Source of the DNA: an uncultured Christensenella sp.
GTDB lineage: Bacteria > Bacillota > Clostridia > Christensenellales > UBA1242
Length of the DNA stretch: 64,000 nucleotides
Assembly: GCA_910584295.1 (NCBI GenBank)
Contig: CAJTYR010000008.1
Span: 3,551-67,550, forward strand
Direction of reading: 5' to 3'
Position numbers and translations under genes: made by a program
The notes under the pieces: generated by a model
The model's database searches: none
What the model saw: the letters and a program-made list of their open reading frames with translations, nothing else
What the model was told of the DNA's origin: nothing
Shown here: positions 8,467 to 16,984 of the stretch, piece after piece
How the letters are laid out: each line of letters starts with the position of its first letter
Position numbering within the stretch: position 1 is the stretch's first letter

Positions 8467-9681
8467 ATGGAGAAAATTGCGGTTGTTGGCGCAGGTGCTT
8501 CTGGACTTTTTGTTGCGGGGCTTTTGTCTCAAAGGGGTTTTGATGTCACGGTTTTTGATAAGAATGAAAAAGTTGGCAAAAAACTTTTCATCACTGGAAA
8601 AGGTCGTTGCAACTTAACAAACTTTTGTTCGGTTGAAGAGTTCCTGTCAAATGTTGTCCGTGGTGAAAAATTTTTAAAAAGTGCAATTTATAGTTTTTCA
8701 AGTGAGGACTGTGTAAATTTTTTTGAAGATCTTGGACTTAGGACAAAAGTTGAGAGAGGAAATCGTGTTTTTCCATTGAGCGACAAATCAAGTGATGTCA
8801 TCAAAGTTTTGCAAGAAGTGCATTGCAAAGGAGTTAAGTTTTCTCTTTGCAATAGAGTTGACAAAATCGAAAAGAAAGAAAATAATTTTGTTGTTTTTGC
8901 ACAAGATGGAAAATACTTATTTGACAAAGTGATAGTTTCAACTGGCGGAAAAAGCTATTCTTCGACAGGAAGTGACGGAGATGGATATAAGATTGCGAGA
9001 AGTTTTTCGCATACAATAGAAGAGGTTAGACCTGCTCTTTGTCCAATCGTGCTTAAAGATTGGTTTGTGAAAAATCTGCAAGGAGTGTCGCTGAAAAATA
9101 TTTCACTTAATGCTGTCATTGATGGAAAAAAACTTGGGCTTTTTGGCGAAATGATTTTCACTGATAGAGGAATTTCAGGACCTGTGGTTTTATCGTTATC
9201 GAGCCTGATTAACAGAGTAAAAAATGTTGCTCTGTCCATTGATTTTAAGCCTGCACTTGACGAGAAACAACTTGATGCAAGACTTCTTCGTGACTTTGAA
9301 GAAAACAAAAACAAGGACTTAAAAAATGTTCTTCGTGGACTTTTGCCAAAAGCTGTGGCTGAAATTTTTGCAAAGGCAATTGGTCTCGATGAAAACAAAA
9401 AAATTCACGATGTGACAAAAGAGGAAAGACAAAAGCTTTTATTTGGTCTTAAGAATTTCAAATTGAATTATGGCGGACTTTATGACATTGATTCTGGAAT
9501 TGTCACAAGCGGAGGGGTTTGTCTTAAAGAGGTTAATCCAAAAACTTTTGAGAGTAAGCTTGTGAAAGGACTTTATTTTTTGGGAGAGGTTTTGGATCTG
9601 GATGCACTTACCGGAGGTTTTAATCTTCAAATTGCGTGGTCCAGTGCTTATGCTTGTGCAAAGGGAATTGCTGGTTTTTAG
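8467..9681 (+). CDS. HI0933-family FAD-binding oxidoreductase (YhiN/YtfP-like)
   Basis: 404 residues. The N-terminus VVGAGASGLFVAGLLSQRG is an FAD-binding Rossmann loop; KKLFITGKGRCNLTNFC and VSTGGKSYSSTGSDGDG are hallmark HI0933 blocks, and the C-terminus GLYFLGEVLDLDALTGGFNLQIAWSS closes the FAD site. The substrate of this family is not firmly known; some members are called aminoacetone oxidase-like. Start ATG 8467 is preferred over TTG 8461 because AAGGGA is 6 bases upstream. Gene order rluB, HI0933, plsC is common in clostridia. Confidence 0.9.
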   Translation: MEKIAVVGAGASGLFVAGLLSQRGFDVTVFDKNEKVGKKLFITGKGRCNLTNFCSVEEFLSNVVRGEKFLKSAIYSFSSEDCVNFFEDLGLRTKVERGNRVFPLSDKSSDVIKVLQEVHCKGVKFSLCNRVDKIEKKENNFVVFAQDGKYLFDKVIVSTGGKSYSSTGSDGDGYKIARSFSHTIEEVRPALCPIVLKDWFVKNLQGVSLKNISLNAVIDGKKLGLFGEMIFTDRGISGPVVLSLSSLINRVKNVALSIDFKPALDEKQLDARLLRDFEENKNKDLKNVLRGLLPKAVAEIFAKAIGLDENKKIHDVTKEERQKLLFGLKNFKLNYGGLYDIDSGIVTSGGVCLKEVNPKTFESKLVKGLYFLGEVLDLDALTGGFNLQIAWSSAYACAKGIAGF

Positions 9682-9693
9682 GAGGATATAATT

Positions 9694-10299
9694 ATGTTTT
9701 ATATGATTTGCAAAATTTTGATGTGGATTCCTATCATGATTTTTCATCCAACCAGCATCAAAGGAAAGAAAAATCTGCCAAAAGGGAGGGCAATTCTTTC
9801 AGTGAACCATCGAAGCAATTGGGATTATGTTTTGTTTGGCATAAATTCAACAACAAAATATCGTGTTTTGGCAAAGAAGGAACTTTTTAGAAATAAATTC
9901 TTTGGCTTTATTTTAAGAAATTTCGGTGGAATTGAAATTGACCGTGAAGCAAATGATATCAATGCAATCAAAACATGCATGAAAGTTTTGAAAGATGATA
10001 AAAAATTGCTTGTTTTTCCAGAAGGAACAAGGTTGAAAGATGAATCGCTTGTGATGGGAGAGATTAAAAGTGGGCTTGCACTTATAGCTATAAAAACCAA
10101 AACTCCTATTGTTCCTGTTTGGGTGAGAAACAAGCCAAAGTTGTTTAGAAGAAGTATATATTACATCGGCAAGCCTTTTGAACTTGATCAGTTTTATGGA
10201 AAAAAACTTGATGAGCAGACTTTGCAAGAGGCTGATCAAATTGTTCGTGCAAAAATGATTGAGTTGGGGGAGCAGGGAAAAAAGAAAAAAGGCAAGTGA
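9694..10299 (+). CDS. plsC: 1-acyl-sn-glycerol-3-phosphate acyltransferase
   Basis: Acylates lysophosphatidic acid to phosphatidic acid at the cytoplasmic membrane face. 201 residues with an N-terminal membrane-associated helix, the NHRSNWDYVLFG motif (HX4D catalytic pair), GGIEIDRE, and LVFPEGTRLKDES (FPEGTR, glycerol-phosphate binding). The C-terminus is Lys-rich. GGAGG lies 7 bases before the ATG, and the gene follows HI0933 by 12 bases. In related genomes cmk and ispH often sit between this block and the S1 gene; here they are absent and two unknown minus-strand genes occupy the place. Confidence 0.93.
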   Translation: MFYMICKILMWIPIMIFHPTSIKGKKNLPKGRAILSVNHRSNWDYVLFGINSTTKYRVLAKKELFRNKFFGFILRNFGGIEIDREANDINAIKTCMKVLKDDKKLLVFPEGTRLKDESLVMGEIKSGLALIAIKTKTPIVPVWVRNKPKLFRRSIYYIGKPFELDQFYGKKLDEQTLQEADQIVRAKMIELGEQGKKKKGK

Positions 10300-10312
10300 T
10301 TGCCTTTTTATT
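10284..10312. terminator. Bidirectional terminator between plsC and an unknown gene
   Basis: AAAAAGGCAA-GTGA-TTGCCTTTTT palindrome overlapping both the plsC stop and the end of the convergent gene. Confidence 0.8.
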
Positions 10313-11111
10313 TTTGTGTTTTATATGGTATGGTTGTTTGTTTTCCTTCTCTTTTCGCTTTGGCTTCGTCAATTTTTCTTTGGTCATCTTTTGATTTCCA
10401 GTCAAGTGCAGTTTTGACAAATTTGTCATATTCTTCTTTCTCAGGAAGTTGCACATGTTCGACCACAACCATGGTTGACATGTGGTGAGGGTGAACCATA
10501 TTGTAAGTGTCAACATTTTTCTTCCAAAGAGAAACCAAAATGCTTATGTTTTTCTTTGCTTGAAGTCTTTCAATCTTTTCAGGGGAAAGGAGTGCTTTTT
10601 CGTTTTTGTTTAGCAATAAATAGAAAGCATACAAATATGTTGAATTCTCATCATACCTTGTTGGGACAAGTCGGTCAAAGCCCTTTTGATGAAAAACATA
10701 TTTCATTTCTTTTATTTTTGAGTCAAGTTCTTTATCGTCAATTTTTTTTGATAATTCTTCTTCGAGAGATTTTGCTCTTTCAAGTTTCGCAGTTTCAATA
10801 AATGTGGTGTAGTTGTCAAGAGAAGGAAGTGTGATTTTGTTTATTACGACAACTTCGCTTGATCTTCCATTGATTGTCTTTCCTGTTTCAATTGTTGAAT
10901 CCCAAAGGTTTGTTAAGGCGATTAGGTTTTTTCTTGCCCTGAAACGCTCGATAATATTTGCACTTTTCATTCTTGTCATATTCTTTTTGAGAAGAGTGGA
11001 AAATGCATAAAGATATGTCTTTTGTCTGTCATCTTCAAGAGGGGGCATGTGTTCAAAGTCAAAGCACCAAAGTGCAGCATGAATGGCATTTAATTTTTGT
11101 TCTAATTTCAT
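10308..11111 (-). CDS. Unknown protein with an internal tandem duplication
   Basis: 267 residues, not recognised. Residues about 14-115 and 139-241 are two copies of one unit: TYLYAFSTLLKKN aligns with TYLYAFYLLLNKN, IERFRARKNLIALTNLW with IERLQAKKNISILVSLW, SSEVVVINKITLPSLDNY with MSTMVVVEHVQLPEKEEY, and FIETAKLERAKS with FVKTALDWKSK. Each unit looks like two or three helices followed by a beta hairpin. No signal peptide or membrane helix. It follows the other unknown gene by 13 bases on the same strand, so they form a two-gene operon. The second gene carries its own AAAAGG site. Confidence 0.75.
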   Translation of the reverse strand: MKLEQKLNAIHAALWCFDFEHMPPLEDDRQKTYLYAFSTLLKKNMTRMKSANIIERFRARKNLIALTNLWDSTIETGKTINGRSSEVVVINKITLPSLDNYTTFIETAKLERAKSLEEELSKKIDDKELDSKIKEMKYVFHQKGFDRLVPTRYDENSTYLYAFYLLLNKNEKALLSPEKIERLQAKKNISILVSLWKKNVDTYNMVHPHHMSTMVVVEHVQLPEKEEYDKFVKTALDWKSKDDQRKIDEAKAKREGKQTTIPYKTQK

Positions 11112-11124
11112 TTTTTGTTTCCTT

Positions 11125-12279
11125 TTATTTTTCTTTGCTTTTGTCTCTTACTCCAAGAGGGGCTTTGCAAGTTTTGTCAATATCGAAAATGATATTATCT
11201 TGAGGAGTGTGTTTGTTTTCAAGCTGAATCTCAAGTTGTTCTTTGATAGAATTGTAATCAAACTCGCAACCATCAAAATGGTGACAATATCGTAGCAAAG
11301 TGTATGTGAATTTGTTTGTTATACCAAATTGTTGTCGATTATGTTTCTCTGTGATATCTTCAAGAGAAGTTTCTTCATCGAGACCTTTCTTTTCACGATT
11401 GAAATAATTTTCTTCACCATTAAGGTTGATTAAATATCTTACTGGCATAAAGTTTGGCGCAACAACATTTTTGATTCCTTCCTTTTGCATGATTGATAAG
11501 AAAAGCGTCAACGAAATAAGAGCATTCGGAGAAACTTGACCTATTATGTCTTCCATATCAACATCTTTGTTGACCTTGCGAAAATACCTGTCTAATTTTT
11601 TTGCAAGTGGTCCAGTTTGCTTTTCTTTTTTTGCTTGGATGGCAAAAATATGAACAGTGTCATCAACAAGTGCAAAGGTTATGCTTGGTAAAAAGAATTT
11701 CTCTTCATTTTCGCCAAGAAAATATGGAGTGAAACGATAGGGTCCTTCAAGCATAGATTTGTTTTTCAAAATCATTGTCTTGACAGAAAATCCTGAAGAT
11801 TGATTAAGAAGAAAATGTCCTGTTTGAAGTTCATTTTCCAGCATCTTTGTCCTCGTCTCAATATATGAGAGGATGTTGTTCCTGTCGTAATTGGTTGTGT
11901 TTGCCAAGAGGTCGAGGAAAAGTTTTTCTTTGAAAGCTTCGTCACTGTAAGAAAAATATTCTTTGTCAGCCAGAAAAAATTTTGTGGCAATATTTAGATA
12001 TTCTTGAGTGAGAAGTGCAAAAGCTTCGACGTTTGGAATTTGAAAAATAGGGGTTTTGAAATCATCTTCTGAAGGGGGAGTGTGCTTGCTTTGCGGATCG
12101 AAAATGTCTTCTCCATTTTTCAAAAGCCTGTTTCCGACTTTTGCATAGAATTTTGTAAAGAAAAACCATGGACTGTTGTAGAAAGAACCTGAAGAAGCAA
12201 ACTCAAACTTCCCAGCACTTGCCTGTTGGAAGATTGTGTTTATTATTGATTTTGTTTCTTCAATACTTATCTGTTCCAT
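11125..12279 (-). CDS. Unknown cytoplasmic protein, first gene of a two-gene operon
   Basis: 384 residues, not recognised. Mixed helical and beta character, no signal peptide, no transmembrane segment, no clear catalytic motif. Aromatic-rich patches such as NSPWFFFTKFYAKVGN and LLRYCHHFDGCEFDYN stand out. Codon use resembles its neighbours, so it does not look recently acquired. It has a near-perfect promoter (TTGCAA, 17 bases, TATAAT) whose -10 ends six bases before the ATG and no Shine-Dalgarno, so its mRNA should be leaderless. The partner downstream is the duplicated-domain protein. Confidence 0.75.
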   Translation of the reverse strand: MEQISIEETKSIINTIFQQASAGKFEFASSGSFYNSPWFFFTKFYAKVGNRLLKNGEDIFDPQSKHTPPSEDDFKTPIFQIPNVEAFALLTQEYLNIATKFFLADKEYFSYSDEAFKEKLFLDLLANTTNYDRNNILSYIETRTKMLENELQTGHFLLNQSSGFSVKTMILKNKSMLEGPYRFTPYFLGENEEKFFLPSITFALVDDTVHIFAIQAKKEKQTGPLAKKLDRYFRKVNKDVDMEDIIGQVSPNALISLTLFLSIMQKEGIKNVVAPNFMPVRYLINLNGEENYFNREKKGLDEETSLEDITEKHNRQQFGITNKFTYTLLRYCHHFDGCEFDYNSIKEQLEIQLENKHTPQDNIIFDIDKTCKAPLGVRDKSKEK

Positions 12280-12285
12280 AGGAAA

Positions 12286-12314
12286 ATTATATCACATTTT
12301 TTGCTTAATTGCAA
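12286..12314 (-). promoter_or_regulatory. Promoter of the unknown operon, predicts a leaderless mRNA
   Basis: Minus strand TTGCAA, 17 bases, TATAAT, then TTTCCT and the ATG. Transcription should begin at the A of the start codon. Confidence 0.75.
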
Positions 12315-12426
12315 TACTTTCTTCATTTTTGGTGGAATAGGACTTTTTATTTGACTTTTTTGCTTAAGTTGATTATTATTATTTTGATTTATATCGCTTT
12401 GTTTGCGATTGTTTAAGGGAAAAATT

Positions 12427-13455
12427 ATGAGCGAAAAATTTAATATGGAATTGATTGATAAAACTTTCACATCATACAAGAAAGGTCAGTCGTTTGACGG
12501 CGTTGTTGTTTTGAAAAGAAATGATGGTGTTATTTTCAATATTGGAGGCAAAAACGATGCTTTTATTGCTGCTTCTGATTTTGAAAACTATGACGATGTG
12601 AAAATCGGTGATCGCTTTGGTGTTGTCATCACAAATCAAAAAAATGAAGAAGGATTGATTGAAGCATCGAAGTCTCTTGCAGATTCTTTAAAAATTGCCA
12701 ATCAAAATGCAAATGCTTTGAGGCTTGGGAGTAAGTTTTCTTTTGTCGCAACTGGTGTTGGAGATGGTCTTTTGTCAAAGATGGGAGATTACAAAATTAT
12801 TGTACCTTTTGAAGAAGTGTCAGAACATTATGTCAAAAATTATAATTCTCTTGTTGGAAAACAATTTGAAGCGGTTGTGACGGAGATTGACAAGGAGAAT
12901 AAGAGAATTGTTGCAAGTGTCAAACTTCTTCAAGAGCAAATCAAAGTTGCAATTGAAAAGAATTTTTGGAACATCATTTTCATCAACAAAATTGTCAAAG
13001 GAAAAGTTGAGAGGATTATGCCTTATGGTGCTTTTGTGAATGTTGATGGAGTAGATTGTTTTTTGCATATTTCAAACATTTCTTATGATAAACTTGAAAA
13101 GGTTGAGGATGCAATTTCTGTTGGGCAAGAGTGTCAATTTAAGGTGATTAAAGTTGACAGAGAGAACAAAAAGGTTGAACTTTCTCTTAAAGCACTTTTG
13201 GAAGATCCAAAGACCACAAGAATAAAGGAATTGATTGTGGGAGAAGTGTATGAGGGGGAAGTTGTGAAACTTTTGCAATTTGGAGCAATTGTAAAAACAC
13301 CAAATGGTGCAACAGGACTTTTGCATATTTCAAATTGCACTGAAGATCGAACAAAGAAGATTTATGAACTTGTTAAAACTGGAGATAAGATTTCGGTTGA
13401 AGTCATCTCAAAAGATGAAGAAAATCAAAAAGTTTCATTCAGTCTTGTTAAATAG
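12427..13455 (+). CDS. S1-domain RNA-binding protein (ribosomal protein S1-like)
   Basis: 342 residues made of four OB-fold S1 units: residues about 15-80 (FDGVVVLKRNDGVIFNIGGK), a divergent one at 95-170, one at about 180-255 (VKGKVERIMPYGAFVNVDGV with FLHISNIS) and one at 265-340 (EGEVVKLLQFGAIVKTP with GLLHISNC). The last two carry the classic GAFV and LHIS signatures. Binds mRNA and probably helps ribosomes engage it, though S1 in Firmicutes is often not essential. Start at 12427 is set by AAGGGA 6 bases upstream. It sits where S1 follows plsC/ispH in relatives. Confidence 0.85.
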   Translation: MSEKFNMELIDKTFTSYKKGQSFDGVVVLKRNDGVIFNIGGKNDAFIAASDFENYDDVKIGDRFGVVITNQKNEEGLIEASKSLADSLKIANQNANALRLGSKFSFVATGVGDGLLSKMGDYKIIVPFEEVSEHYVKNYNSLVGKQFEAVVTEIDKENKRIVASVKLLQEQIKVAIEKNFWNIIFINKIVKGKVERIMPYGAFVNVDGVDCFLHISNISYDKLEKVEDAISVGQECQFKVIKVDRENKKVELSLKALLEDPKTTRIKELIVGEVYEGEVVKLLQFGAIVKTPNGATGLLHISNCTEDRTKKIYELVKTGDKISVEVISKDEENQKVSFSLVK

Positions 13456-13462
13456 CTTTTTG

Positions 13463-13495
13463 TTGCGTAATACACTTTTAATTGTGGTGATATGC
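13463..13495. promoter_or_regulatory. 33-bp imperfect palindrome (site 1) upstream of tRNA-Thr
   Basis: TTGCGTAATACAC, 8 AT bases, GTGGTGATATGC. It agrees with the element at 54891 in 29 of 33 positions. The ACAC-N8-GTG core resembles an NrdR box, but no nrd gene is near. It could also hold the tRNA promoter. Confidence 0.5.
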
Positions 13496-13505
13496 CACAA
13501 AATGT

Positions 13506-13578
13506 GCTGATGTGGCTCAGTTGGTAGAGCAGTTGATTCGTAATCAACAGGTCGCGGGTTCGAGTCCCGCCATCAGCT
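13506..13578 (+). tRNA. tRNA-Thr (anticodon CGT)
   Basis: Acceptor arms GCTGATG and CATCAGC pair fully; D arm GGCTC..GAGC; anticodon stem GTTGA/TCAAC with loop TTCGTAA; T arm GCGGG-TTCGAGT-CCCGC; discriminator T. CCA is encoded at 13579-13581. Confidence 0.97.
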
Positions 13579-13714
13579 CCAGAAAAAAATTTGCGTTAAA
13601 AAACGCACGAAAGTTTCACTTGCACTGGAGCTTATCAGCGTTTTCATGTGCTCATTGAGTAGCTCCAGATAAACCAAGTAAAAAGTCTTCTTTGAGGTAA
13701 AACGGAGGGGTAAA

Positions 13715-14515
13715 ATGAAATTAACAGTTTTATGCGACAACAATACATTTATTGATAGTTATTTGATTGGAGAGCCAGCGTTGTCTTTTTATATTGAAAA
13801 TGATAAAGACAAAATACTGTTTGACCTTGGATATTCGGATGTATTTAGCATTAATGCGAAAAGATTAAATATTGATTTGTCAAAAGTAAGTAAGATCATG
13901 TTGTCTCATGGTCATGATGATCATACTCATGGATTAAAATGGTTTAAATTTGACAAAAAGACTAAATTGTTTTTTTGTGATGGATGTTTTGACAAAAAAA
14001 AGATAGATGATTGTGACTTGACAGCACCTTATACACAAGAAACTATGTCTGAAATGTTTGATTTAATTGAGGTTAAGAATTGTATTAAAATTTCCAAAAA
14101 TCTTTTTTGTCTTGGTCCAATACCTAGAAATGTTAAATTTGAAAAAGATAATAAAAGTCTAATAACTTACAAGAATAATAAATGGATTCAAGATAAGGTT
14201 TTGGACGATACCGCATTAGTCTATGTCAGCAAGAAAGGACTCGTTGTGATAACTGCGTGTTCTCATAGCGGAATCTGTAATATTTGTGAATATGCAAAAA
14301 ATTTGTTTAATAAAAATGTCTTTGCCATTATTGGAGGTTTTCATTTGTTTGATTTATCAGAACAATCAAAGAAAACAATTGAATATTTTAAGGCTCAAAA
14401 AATCACAAGTTTATATCCTTGTCATTGTACAAGTTTGAAAGTTAAAGCAGAGATGATAAGACTGGGGTTAAATGTTGAAGAGGTTGGCAGTGGACTTGAA
14501 TTGTGTTTTGAATAA
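13715..14515 (+). CDS. Metallo-beta-lactamase fold hydrolase, MptA-like
   Basis: 266 residues. Motif SHGHDDHTHGL is the HxHxDH zinc site of the fold; later ligands appear in TACSHSGICN and GGFHLFDLS, then YPCHCTS near the end. The pattern, with an early LVDN-like CDNNT and ILFDLGYS, is that of the archaeal MptA-like / F-methylpterin-type branch, often annotated as 7,8-dihydropterin-6-yl-methyl synthase-like; the real substrate here is unknown. GGAGGGG is 5 bases before the ATG. It begins a long plus-strand accessory series after the tRNA. Confidence 0.82.
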   Translation: MKLTVLCDNNTFIDSYLIGEPALSFYIENDKDKILFDLGYSDVFSINAKRLNIDLSKVSKIMLSHGHDDHTHGLKWFKFDKKTKLFFCDGCFDKKKIDDCDLTAPYTQETMSEMFDLIEVKNCIKISKNLFCLGPIPRNVKFEKDNKSLITYKNNKWIQDKVLDDTALVYVSKKGLVVITACSHSGICNICEYAKNLFNKNVFAIIGGFHLFDLSEQSKKTIEYFKAQKITSLYPCHCTSLKVKAEMIRLGLNVEEVGSGLELCFE

Positions 14516-14586
14516 TTGCTGTTTTATGTGTAAATCAAAAAACATTATTCGTTTTTAGCTTAAAGTCTTAATTTAGGAGAAATGTT

Positions 14587-15012
14587 ATGGATAAAACTAG
14601 AAAACAAAAAGCATTGCGATTGTTTAATGAAAGGTATAGTTGTGCTCAATCTATAATGTTGGCTTATTGTGATTTGGTTGATGTTAAAGAAGATTTCGCT
14701 TTTAGAATATCTTCTGGATTTGAAGGTGGAATTGCAAAGTTGGGCAAGACTTGTGGAACATTGAATGCTGCAGTGATGCTTTTAAGTTTAAGATATGGCG
14801 AAACAACCAAAATAGATGAAGATAGCAAAATGAAGCGAAGAGAAATAATAAGAAATTTTATGCTTGAATTTATGAAAAAACATAAAAAGGGGATAAATTG
14901 TGCCGATTTATTAACTGAAGAAAAAGACAAAACATACATTATGCATTCTGAAAAGTGCGCAAGCATTGTGGGTGAGGTTTGTGATTTGCTAGATAAATAT
15001 ATGTTTTTATAG
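14587..15012 (+). CDS. C_GCAxxG_C_C family redox-type protein
   Basis: 141 residues. Conserved cysteines lie in SCAQSIMLAYCD, GGIAKLGKTCGTLNAAVMLLS, INCADLL and EKCASIVGEVCDLL, the spacing of the C_GCAxxG_C_C family, whose members are often beside redox or iron-sulfur genes. The usual GCAxxG glycine-cysteine pair is changed here (AKLGKTCG), so one family Cys is absent. Function is not established. Start is fixed by AGGAG 7 bases before ATG 14587. Confidence 0.75.
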   Translation: MDKTRKQKALRLFNERYSCAQSIMLAYCDLVDVKEDFAFRISSGFEGGIAKLGKTCGTLNAAVMLLSLRYGETTKIDEDSKMKRREIIRNFMLEFMKKHKKGINCADLLTEEKDKTYIMHSEKCASIVGEVCDLLDKYMFL

Positions 15013-15090
15013 ACAAGAGGATTTATAGGAAGTTTTATTTAAAAAGGATTGTATGACCCAAGAGAAAATTTTCTTTTGTGGAGAGGAAAT

Positions 15091-15675
15091 ATGAAAGAAC
15101 TTGTTGATAGATTGAAGAATAGTGAGGTGGTTTGTTTCAAGACCGATACTGTGTACGGTTTGTCTTGTAATCCTTTTTCTGATGAGGCAGTAAAAACTGT
15201 TTTTGATCTGAAACAAAGAAATACAAACAGCCCTTTGATTTTGTTGATTTCAAGAAAATATGATTACAAAAATATTGTCAAAAGCAATCCGCTTGCAGAA
15301 AAACTTATTAATAGGTTTTGGCCTGGTCCATTGACAATTATTTTTGAGAGCAAAGTAAAATTTGCAAAAGGTGTTGTTTATAATGGAAAAGTAAGTTTAA
15401 GAATGCCGAATGATGAGTTTTGTCAAAGTTTGCTGTCGCAAGTGGATTTTCCTTTAACAAGTACTTCAGCAAATATTTCAGGAAAGGAAAATCCAAATAA
15501 TTTTAAAGCTTTAAAAATGTTGTTTCCATCAGTTTTTGTTGTTGATGGGGGAAAGGTGTCAAAAGATTGTCCGAGTTCTATTGTGGATGTGAGTGACAAT
15601 TCTTTGAAAATCATCAGAGAAGGAAAAATTGGCAAACAAGAATTGATTGATGCTGTGAATGAAAAGGATGATTGA
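15091..15675 (+). CDS. tsaC: L-threonylcarbamoyladenylate synthase, TsaC/YrdC/Sua5 type
   Basis: Makes threonylcarbamoyl-AMP from Thr, bicarbonate and ATP for t6A modification of tRNAs that read ANN codons. 194 residues, a single YrdC domain. Motifs: FKTDTVYGLSCNPF, the SPLILLIS strand, FWPGPLTIIFE, VSLRMPNDE, and PLTSTSANISGKENP. Start at 15091 is supported by GAGAGGAAAT just upstream, dropping 14 residues from the longest frame. No C-terminal Sua5 domain is present. Confidence 0.9.
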   Translation: MKELVDRLKNSEVVCFKTDTVYGLSCNPFSDEAVKTVFDLKQRNTNSPLILLISRKYDYKNIVKSNPLAEKLINRFWPGPLTIIFESKVKFAKGVVYNGKVSLRMPNDEFCQSLLSQVDFPLTSTSANISGKENPNNFKALKMLFPSVFVVDGGKVSKDCPSSIVDVSDNSLKIIREGKIGKQELIDAVNEKDD

Positions 15676-15727
15676 TGAAGGTGATGCTACATAATCAAAA
15701 CTATTTTATTTAAGTAAAGAGTTGTGG

Positions 15728-15733
15728 TATAAT
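15728..15733 (+). promoter_or_regulatory. Candidate -10 box of the alpha/beta hydrolase gene
   Basis: A perfect TATAAT preceded by TGG, with only a weak -35 (TTTATT) 17 bases upstream. It lies 20 bases before the chosen ATG at 15753, which supports the shorter start. Confidence 0.5.
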
Positions 15734-15752
15734 GAAATCAAAGAGATTTATT

Positions 15753-16736
15753 ATGGAAAATTTGACTTTGACAAAAGCATGGGATAAAACATTCCCAAAA
15801 AGTGATAAAGTAAATCACAAAAAAGTGACATTCCAAAATAGATTTGGAGTTACGCTTGCGGCAGATTTATATGTTCCAAAGGGAGCAAAAAGCAAACTTC
15901 CAGCAATCGCTGTTTCTGGGCCATTTGGTGCAGTTAAAGAACAATGCTCAGGACTCTATGCACAAACAATGGCAGAGCGTGGATTTTTGACAATTGCATT
16001 TGACCCTTCATTCACAGGCGAAAGTGGTGGACAGCCAAGATATGTAGCAAGTCCAGACATCAACACCGAAGATTTTCAAGCGGCAGTGGATTATTTGACA
16101 AGCCTTGACAATGTTGATCCAGAAAAAATTGGCGTCATTGGAATTTGCGGTTGGGGTGGTATGGCACTTAATGCGGCTGCCATTGACACAAGAATTAAAG
16201 CGACAGTTGCCTCAACGATGTACGATATGTCAAGAGTAAATGCCTATGGATACTTTGACAGCACAGATGTGAATGCAAGATATGAATTGAAGAAAGCACT
16301 CAATGAACAAAGAATAAAGGATTTCAAAAATGGAGAGTTTGAACTTGGCGGTGGAGTTGCCGAAGTTGTGCCTGATGATGCACCTTTCTATGTAAGGGAC
16401 TATCACGATTACTATAAAACAAAGCGTGGCTATCATAAGCGTTCACTAAACTCAAATGGTGGTTGGAACAAAACATCAGCATTGTCATTTATCAACACAA
16501 AGAGCCTTTCATTTATCAATGAAATCAGAAATGCGGTTTTAATAATTCACGGCGAAAAAGCACATTCTTGCTATTTCAGTAAAGATGCTTATGCTAGTAT
16601 GATTAAAAATAATAAGTTCAAAGCAAATAAAGAATTGATGATAATACCAAATGCTATTCACACAGACCTATATGACAAACTTGATATTATTCCATTTGAC
16701 AAGATGGAAGAATTCTTTAGAAAAAATTTGAAATAA
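15753..16736 (+). CDS. Alpha/beta hydrolase (dienelactone hydrolase-like)
   Basis: 327 residues, cytoplasmic. Visible: AVSGPFGAVKEQCSG (oxyanion region), FDPSFTGESGGQPR, the nucleophile-elbow segment GVIGICGWGGMALNAA, IIHGEKAHSCYF and a late IPNAIHTDLYD with the probable catalytic His. The elbow has Cys and Trp where many hydrolases have Ser, so either Cys is the nucleophile or the chemistry differs. Substrate unknown. The start follows AAGAGA by 6 bases; a longer start at 15732 would lie inside the -10 box. Confidence 0.82.
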   Translation: MENLTLTKAWDKTFPKSDKVNHKKVTFQNRFGVTLAADLYVPKGAKSKLPAIAVSGPFGAVKEQCSGLYAQTMAERGFLTIAFDPSFTGESGGQPRYVASPDINTEDFQAAVDYLTSLDNVDPEKIGVIGICGWGGMALNAAAIDTRIKATVASTMYDMSRVNAYGYFDSTDVNARYELKKALNEQRIKDFKNGEFELGGGVAEVVPDDAPFYVRDYHDYYKTKRGYHKRSLNSNGGWNKTSALSFINTKSLSFINEIRNAVLIIHGEKAHSCYFSKDAYASMIKNNKFKANKELMIIPNAIHTDLYDKLDIIPFDKMEEFFRKNLK

Positions 16737-16744
16737 GGTGGAAA

Positions 16745-16836
16745 ATGAAAATATTAGTATTAAACTGAGGTCCAATTTGAAATTTAAAAGCAGACATTAT
16801 GGGGTGCAAGCCCATATGAACTAAGTAAAAGTCTTT
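16745..16836 (+). pseudogene. Remnant of a flavodoxin-like NADPH-FMN reductase gene
   Basis: After a GGTGG site the frame reads MKILVLN, stop, GPI, stop, NLKADIMGCKPI, stop. The interrupted string resembles the N-terminus MKILVLNGSP..(S/A)DTM of flavodoxin-fold reductases. No continuation is found in any frame, so only the first 30 codons remain. This is a judgement by eye. Confidence 0.35.
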
Positions 16837-16947
16837 TATAACAATTTTGTTTTAACTTATTTGATTATAAGAACAACTTGTGGCACACATTGTTGTTTAA
16901 TAAAGGGTGTCAATATAAAATCTTTTAAAATTATGTATGACAAATAA
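16837..16947. other. AT-rich intergenic stretch
   Basis: Between the gene remnant and the DUF4832 promoter. Contains an ACAACTTGTGGCACACATTG segment with weak dyad symmetry and otherwise nothing I can assign. Confidence 0.4.
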
Positions 16948-16976
16948 TTGAATCAATCATAAAAATAGGATAGAAT
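16948..16976 (+). promoter_or_regulatory. Promoter of the DUF4832 gene, predicts a 2-base leader
   Basis: TTGAAT, 17 bases, TAGAAT, then eight bases to the ATG at 16985. Confidence 0.7.
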
Positions 16977-16984
16977 AATAAATC

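Noticed and set aside
13574..13680. tRNA-Thr 3' end as an attachment site for the 13.7-26 kb block
   Set aside because: Only an 8-base GCTCCAGA repeat is found nearby, with no integrase and no composition shift.
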